Positions 16,010 to 20,175 of a stretch of 20,175 nucleotides of DNA are shown here, piece after piece. Position 1 is the first letter of the stretch, and each line of letters starts with the position of its first letter. The translations under genes were made by a program, and so were the position numbers. The stretch covers positions 1 to 20,175 of the forward strand of contig CALESB010000069.1 in NCBI GenBank assembly GCA_937906995.1, read 5' to 3'. Below the pieces are notes generated by a model. The model saw only the letters and a list, made by a program, of their open reading frames with translations, did not search any database and was not told where the DNA came from. Source of the DNA: an uncultured Sutterella sp. (GTDB lineage: Bacteria > Pseudomonadota > Gammaproteobacteria > Burkholderiales > Burkholderiaceae_F).

Positions 16010-16689
16010 ATCCGTCTCCGTTGTTGGTAGCTTCTTCTATTTTACTTTCTACTTGGTAACGGAATATCTCATATCACTAACCACAACACCGTACGTATGG
16101 CTCCACATATGGTATTTCATTTAACCAATCCCCAGAAGTAGTTGAGCTCAGTCGCATAAACTGGGCATGCGTGTTCCACCATAGAACTAATCATAGCCAG
16201 TGCCAACACTCAAGACCTTAAATTCATCATCCATACCTGCCTTAGCGAGATCGGAAGGAGATGGGACCTGAGTAGCTCCCAATGAACCAACAGTAATTAG
16301 TGCAGATACTCAAGGCATGTTCAATTTTATTGAAAGTGTATGTGCAATTTTATTGACTATCAAACTCGTTAGTTAAATATAGATAACTCTTCAATTATCT
16401 TTACGACACCTGAACCGTACGCCTTGACCCCTAATCTTTGGGTTCATAACCTTTGGCAAATTAAAAAAATCCCGGCTTCAAAAACTCAAACTGGGAACAA
16501 ATTCTAATTGCTTAGGGCGTTTGGTTTTGGAATTTAATTGGATGGAGTGCCGATACCCCAGCCTTTCACACCTCAGTGCATACGAATCCGTACACAAACA
16601 TCTAAACCTGCAAGCTCGTCAATCACTACCATCCATACTTTCTTAATCGTTTGGTAGTTAACGTTGCAAATAAAATTCAGCTGTTTGCA
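16010..16689. other. Non-coding stretch with gene debris
   Basis: There is no intact gene. On the minus strand an open stretch at 16187-16309 reads like real protein (VSALITVGSLGATQ, then GMDDEFKVLSVGTGYD) but begins after a stop and has no start codon. A neighbouring frame continues with LALAMISSMVEHACPVYATE. The KVLSVGTG part faintly recalls patatin-like phospholipases, but this is too short to name. I take it as the remains of a decayed gene. Positions 16310-16689 show nothing I can assign. Confidence 0.35.
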
Positions 16690-16722
16690 AAGGCCCTGTC
16701 TAGGATTGCTAGACAAGGCCTT
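16690..16722 (-). terminator. Terminator hairpin after the complete autotransporter
   Basis: On the minus strand a 14-bp stem with one U-G pair (arms 16709-16722 and 16690-16703) and a five-base loop lies about 40 bases after the stop. It lacks a T-run. The same hairpin, with a slightly different outer stem, follows the second autotransporter. A further inverted repeat TAGCGAT / ATCGCTA (16735-16761) around an AT-rich core sits directly after the stop codon. Confidence 0.65.
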
Positions 16723-16762
16723 ATTTCAAATAACTAGCGATTTTTTAAAAATTTATCGCTAA

Positions 16763-18919
16763 TTACCAAGCGTAACGGACACCAACCGTGGCACGCCAAT
16801 CTTCATCAAGAGCGCCACCTGTCGTGCGTTCAACGTCAGCCCACATGTACGTGCTCTTCGTTACGTTGAAGTTGGCACCAAGACCATACTCAACCCACGT
16901 GTCCTTACCGTCGATTTCGTAGACATTGGTGTGACCTGCATTAGCACCCGTAATCTTAGAGTCACCTAAGAATTCATGCACAGCAGAAGCACGAACATAG
17001 ACGTTACCCATATCGCTCGGGCACTTCAAACCAGCAGCAAAGCCAACACGACCTAACAAGCTGTTAACAGAGTCAACGTCGTATTCAGCCGTACCCAACG
17101 TCAACTTATCACCATTGACATAGGCATAACTCAATTCAGCTTGCGGTTCAATGTACATGCTATTGGTGACATCAAAGCGCCAACCAAATTCACCAGACAC
17201 ACCCAAGACCACGTTATCTAACGTACCCTTGTATTGACCATCAACCGTCAAATCAGAGTCTGCCGTACCCATACGACCGATGACATCAACAAACATGCCG
17301 TTATCAAACACCTTTGTTCCGTACATGGCAATGCTGTATGCCTTCATGTCAGCGCTACCACGAGCGTACTCAGCATCACTATCGGTGTAACTGAAAGCAA
17401 CCCCCATGCGTGCGGAGTCTGCAGTCGGAACAGTATCGATACCCACTTGAACCGTGTGGAAATCGTTTTCCAAACCACCTTCGCCAGAGAGCTTACCGCC
17501 ATCGTAACGAGCCCAAGCACCGTGCGTGCCTTCCGTCGTACGGATATCGCCCAAGCGCTTACGAACATCGTTCATCATGATGCGGTTCAAGGCAAGCGGT
17601 GCTGCAGAAGCCAATTCCAAAGAGGATTGCATCAAAGTATTAGCAGAAGCTGTGTGGGTTTTACCTTCAGCATCAACACCGAAAGCGGGATTAACCATGC
17701 CTTCAGGTACTGCTGTAGACGTGGATACGACATTCTTACCATCTGTACCACCAACATTAGCCATTAACTTCTTAGCTTGGTCTGCGTTGATTTCATCGGC
17801 TGTCAATTGCTTTTCAAGCTTGGTATCCATCAAGTTGACATTTAAAGATGCTTTTTCATCAGCAGCTTCAACAATGAGAGTACCAGCTTGTTTCCCTTCA
17901 GAAGCTTTCAAATCCGTTGCAAGATTTACAGTACCGTGCCCTGATAAATAATCAACATCAATAATCGCTTTATCATTCGTGATATTAATAGTGCCCTCAT
18001 CAAGTTGTAATGAATTGATAAAGCTAGGAGCATCGGTAATCCATTTTGCCTTATTACTAATATGTAACTCCATTCCAGTTACATTATCCTTACCCACCGG
18101 AGGATTTCCCGCTACTTCTGAGCTACCATGCCAATATGAATCTGGGGTATCTAAATTGACTATTACATTAGCATCAATTGGTGTACCCGCTGTCGCTTCG
18201 TTATATGCAAAAGCGATATTACCGTTCATTTTGACGCTAGCACCTCCATTAGGATTAATTTGAACTAAACTCCAACTGCGAGATACTATTGCATAGCTGT
18301 TGGCATTCTCATCTGTGTTTATTTCAACATTCCCATTGATTTGCACATGGCCTCTGCCGTAAGCCATAATAGCTGCGGAACCTGAGGGATTCCCAGAAAC
18401 ATTGATTACAGTATTTTCTGCATTAACAACTAGCTTAGAAAGTAAAGGATCCTCCTTTCCCCCAAAGCCTTGGGCACTTATTCCATAAGTATCTTTAACT
18501 TGATTACCCTGTACATCAACAATAAAGTTATTTGAGTTAACTTCAATCAAACCATTTTTTTGAGCAATAATCCCTGAGGTAAGAGAGTTTGCTTTCGTGT
18601 TGTCTACATTGACAGATACAGTTTCTGTTTTATTAGAACCTAAGATAATTCTATTAGTAACATTTGAATTTCCCGAGCCAGCTCGAACCCCCTTAACCTC
18701 TGCGTTTTTTCTATTTTCAACGTTAATCGTTATTTTAGGACCAGACAAAGTAACAGAGTGACCAGATTGAACATTAATGACTTCATTTTCTCCGGAAAGA
18801 ATCACGTTTCCACTATTAGTGTAATCACTAGTAGTTGCATCAATAGTTTGTGCATTGACAACAATTCCAACACTACCTAACGCACATAAAACTGCGTTAA
18901 CCAATAAAGATTTTTTCAT
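16763..18919 (-). CDS. Autotransporter with C-terminal beta-barrel
   Basis: This 718-residue type V secreted outer-membrane protein starts with a signal peptide (MKKSLLVNAVLCALGSVGIV, likely cut at VNA-Q after residue 23). The passenger (about 24-430) is rich in Asn, Val, Ile, Ser and Thr with repeated short strands such as NVILSG, VINVSG and VQINGNVEINTD, the style of a beta-helix. No protease or other catalytic motif is seen. A helical linker (SSLELASAAPLALNRIMMND) leads into the barrel (about 466-718), beginning HGAWARYDGGKLSG and ending GVRYAW with the terminal aromatic residue needed for BAM insertion. I chose the ATG at 18919 because it starts the signal peptide and has GGAG six bases upstream; the ORF extends in frame to a TTG at 18985 through a poly-G tract. 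The passenger is short for the family; an adhesion or surface-shielding role is only inference. Confidence 0.9.
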   Translation of the reverse strand: MKKSLLVNAVLCALGSVGIVVNAQTIDATTSDYTNSGNVILSGENEVINVQSGHSVTLSGPKITINVENRKNAEVKGVRAGSGNSNVTNRIILGSNKTETVSVNVDNTKANSLTSGIIAQKNGLIEVNSNNFIVDVQGNQVKDTYGISAQGFGGKEDPLLSKLVVNAENTVINVSGNPSGSAAIMAYGRGHVQINGNVEINTDENANSYAIVSRSWSLVQINPNGGASVKMNGNIAFAYNEATAGTPIDANVIVNLDTPDSYWHGSSEVAGNPPVGKDNVTGMELHISNKAKWITDAPSFINSLQLDEGTINITNDKAIIDVDYLSGHGTVNLATDLKASEGKQAGTLIVEAADEKASLNVNLMDTKLEKQLTADEINADQAKKLMANVGGTDGKNVVSTSTAVPEGMVNPAFGVDAEGKTHTASANTLMQSSLELASAAPLALNRIMMNDVRKRLGDIRTTEGTHGAWARYDGGKLSGEGGLENDFHTVQVGIDTVPTADSARMGVAFSYTDSDAEYARGSADMKAYSIAMYGTKVFDNGMFVDVIGRMGTADSDLTVDGQYKGTLDNVVLGVSGEFGWRFDVTNSMYIEPQAELSYAYVNGDKLTLGTAEYDVDSVNSLLGRVGFAAGLKCPSDMGNVYVRASAVHEFLGDSKITGANAGHTNVYEIDGKDTWVEYGLGANFNVTKSTYMWADVERTTGGALDEDWRATVGVRYAW

Positions 18920-18952
18920 CGTCAACTCCAAATTGAGTAAAAGAACTCTTAC

Positions 18953-18982
18953 ATAATGCCCCCCCCATTGATCATTAGTCAA
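18953..18982 (-). promoter_or_regulatory. Autotransporter promoter with an eight-G tract in the spacer
   Basis: On the minus strand a TTGACT (-35, 18977-18982) and a CATTAT (-10, 18953-18958) are separated by 18 bases, eight of which are consecutive G's (18959-18966). The predicted start near 18946 gives a leader of about 27 bases with GGAG correctly placed before the ATG at 18919, which supports the assignment. Gain or loss of a G would shift spacer length. A perfect inverted repeat GTTGCC-AAAA-GGCAAC lies upstream at 19010-19025. Confidence 0.6.
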
Positions 18983-19025
18983 CAATTCTTCTTACATTTT
19001 TCTCATTTTGTTGCCAAAAGGCAAC

Positions 19026-19791
19026 GCTTCTTCAAACTCTTCTGTAAGGTTCAATAATCGGTATCTATTCCACTAATTGACTCTCTCAACTCTACATACC
19101 AAACATTCCTTATCCCCTTTAAAATCAGTTTTTACTGCGCACTTTTATTTGCGTTGGCCTTTCGTTTCTGTTGTGTAGAGAATTCATCGTAATCGATAAA
19201 AAGATCAAAATTTTCGAGGATGAACAAAGTAATCTCAAAAACCTTATCTTCAAATTTATTACAAGAAAGACTGCTCAGCTTTCTAAAACTCAAGAACATC
19301 ACTCTTAATTTTGTTCACAGTTATACGCAACGTATTGTTTAAAAGGATTTAAATCTATCTCTTTTTACGACGACGGTCTTACATCATGAGTTGTGAAATA
19401 TGTGTACTAGCACACAAATCCATAAGAAAAAGTTATATCGGATTCCCAACTCGCAATAACTTGAACCTTTCTTACGCATGTTGAATCATTATTGGGCAAC
19501 GGCCATTATTAACGGAGTTCCAGAAGTTGAAAACCTCAAGACCTCTCTTGCTCAATTCTCTTACTCTTGTTTTTCCCTAGCTCGCTATTAAGAGACTTTG
19601 GAAAATATGGGATTCTTATCCTACATAAGGGGCTCATATTCGATTTCTACTCGCCGAGCTAGCGTTTTGCTATCGACTTCCTCCAGACTCCTTGTTACCA
19701 AGACGTCCTTGCCGTGTCGCTGCTTCTTACCCCATCGCCGGGTTGAAACGGTGGACTTTCTCCACCAGCAGAGCGCCCTGTCTGGCCCACC
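19026..19791. other. Intergenic stretch between the two autotransporters
   Basis: There is no convincing gene. An open plus-strand stretch near 19120-19310 lacks a start codon (contains CREFIVIDKKIKIFEDEQ), and another near 19465-19590 (LRMLNHYWATAIINGVPEVE, then NLKTSLAQFSYS) follows an in-frame stop. Both look protein-like but broken. Positions about 19650-19791 are clearly richer in G and C than the flanks and contain a small hairpin GGTGGA-CTTTC-TCCACC. Likely the debris of an inserted or decayed element. Confidence 0.35.
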
Positions 19792-19833
19792 AAAAAACAA
19801 AAGACCCTGTCTAGTGTTACTAGACAAGGCCTT
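19792..19833 (-). terminator. Terminator of the second autotransporter
   Basis: On the minus strand a 14-bp stem with two wobble pairs (arms 19820-19833 and 19801-19814), a five-base loop and a T-rich tail (plus-strand A's 19792-19800) follow the stop. It is homologous to the hairpin at 16690-16722. Confidence 0.82.
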
Positions 19834-19870
19834 ATTTTTCATTACCAGTTATTAACCGGCAAGTTGAAGA

Positions 19871-20175
19871 TTACCAAGCGTAACGAACACCAATCGTTGC
19901 ACGCCAGTCTTCGTCAAGAGCGCCACCCGTCGTGCGTTCAACGTCAGCCCACATGTACGTGCTCTTCGTTACGTTGAAGTTAGCACCAAGACCGTACTCA
20001 ACCCACGTGTCCTTACCGTCGATTTCGTAGACATTGGTGTGACCAGCATTAGCACCCGTGATCTTAGAGTCGCCTAAGAATTCATGCACAGCAGACGCAC
20101 GAACATAGACATTACCCATGTCGCTCGGGCACTTCAAACCAGCAGCAAAGCCAACACGACCTAACAAGCTGTTAA
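19871..20175 (-). CDS. Second autotransporter, C-terminal end of the beta-barrel (partial)
   Basis: Only the last ~101 codons are inside the window; the frame is open at the right edge (SLLGRVGFAAGLKC onward) and the gene continues past 20175. The protein is identical to the end of the complete autotransporter except for one residue (ATIGVRYAW instead of ATVGVRYAW). At DNA level I count about 14 differences over roughly 302 bases, all but one silent. The segment is the final strands of a type V barrel with terminal Trp. The passenger is unseen, so its surface role cannot be compared. The near-identity points to a tandem duplication kept similar by selection or gene conversion. Confidence 0.92.
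   Translation of the reverse strand, partial: NSLLGRVGFAAGLKCPSDMGNVYVRASAVHEFLGDSKITGANAGHTNVYEIDGKDTWVEYGLGANFNVTKSTYMWADVERTTGGALDEDWRATIGVRYAW

Noticed and set aside
18920..18985. Extended autotransporter start at the upstream TTG, reading through the G tract
   Set aside because: It would bury the signal peptide; the ATG at 18919 has a correctly spaced GGAG and starts a standard signal sequence. If the TTG were used the tract would switch translation instead of transcription.
19598..19855. Plus-strand 85-codon ORF and overlapping minus-strand 73-codon ORF
   Set aside because: There is no good ribosome-binding site, the composition is odd, and both run into the autotransporter terminator; neither reads like a known protein.

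Overview
The window looks like a chromosomal segment of an AT-leaning betaproteobacterium, most plausibly a gut Burkholderiales of the Sutterellaceae type. This is inferred from the mix of rplM-rpsI, an M61 peptidase, a short HPF, a DUF6429-type protein and large classical autotransporters with a conserved barrel. The genus cannot be fixed from the sequence alone.

Left part (1-8.7 kb, all minus strand): a complete high-affinity potassium system. Reading along the minus strand, the order is an unassigned 33-codon membrane ORF, kdpF, kdpA, kdpB, kdpC, kdpD, kdpE, with short gaps or overlaps throughout. KdpFABC would be the K+-pumping P-type ATPase and KdpD/KdpE the two-component system controlling it. 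A TTTAAC-N5-TTTAAT direct repeat upstream is a candidate KdpE site. Downstream of kdpE lies an EamA/DMT transporter gene broken by two poly-T frameshifts.

Middle (8.7-13.8 kb, minus strand): a roughly 430 bp intergenic region with a plus-strand terminator-like hairpin, then rpsI and rplM (ribosomal proteins S9 and L13) with a promoter, a leader hairpin and tandem terminators. Next come a secreted chalcone-isomerase-like protein and an M61 metallopeptidase with a PDZ domain, preceded by an attenuator-like leader. An approximately 350 bp patch with IS200/IS605-type end hairpins and a possible tnpB 3' remnant follows, then a gene for an arginine/glycine-rich protein with an acidic tail.

Right part (13.8-20.2 kb): plus-strand hpf and an M20 amidohydrolase, a convergent DUF6429-like gene, about 750 bp of gene debris, then a complete autotransporter on the minus strand. 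Its promoter has an eight-G tract between the -35 and -10 boxes, a classical arrangement for phase variation. About 900 bp of mostly non-coding DNA separates it from a second autotransporter, of which only the last ~100 codons are in the window. The two C-termini differ by one residue and share a terminator design, indicating a tandem surface-protein family.

The most promising less-described items are the 33-codon ORF at the head of the kdp operon, the G-tract promoter, the IS605-like hairpin/RNA remnant, and the competing hairpins in the M61 leader.
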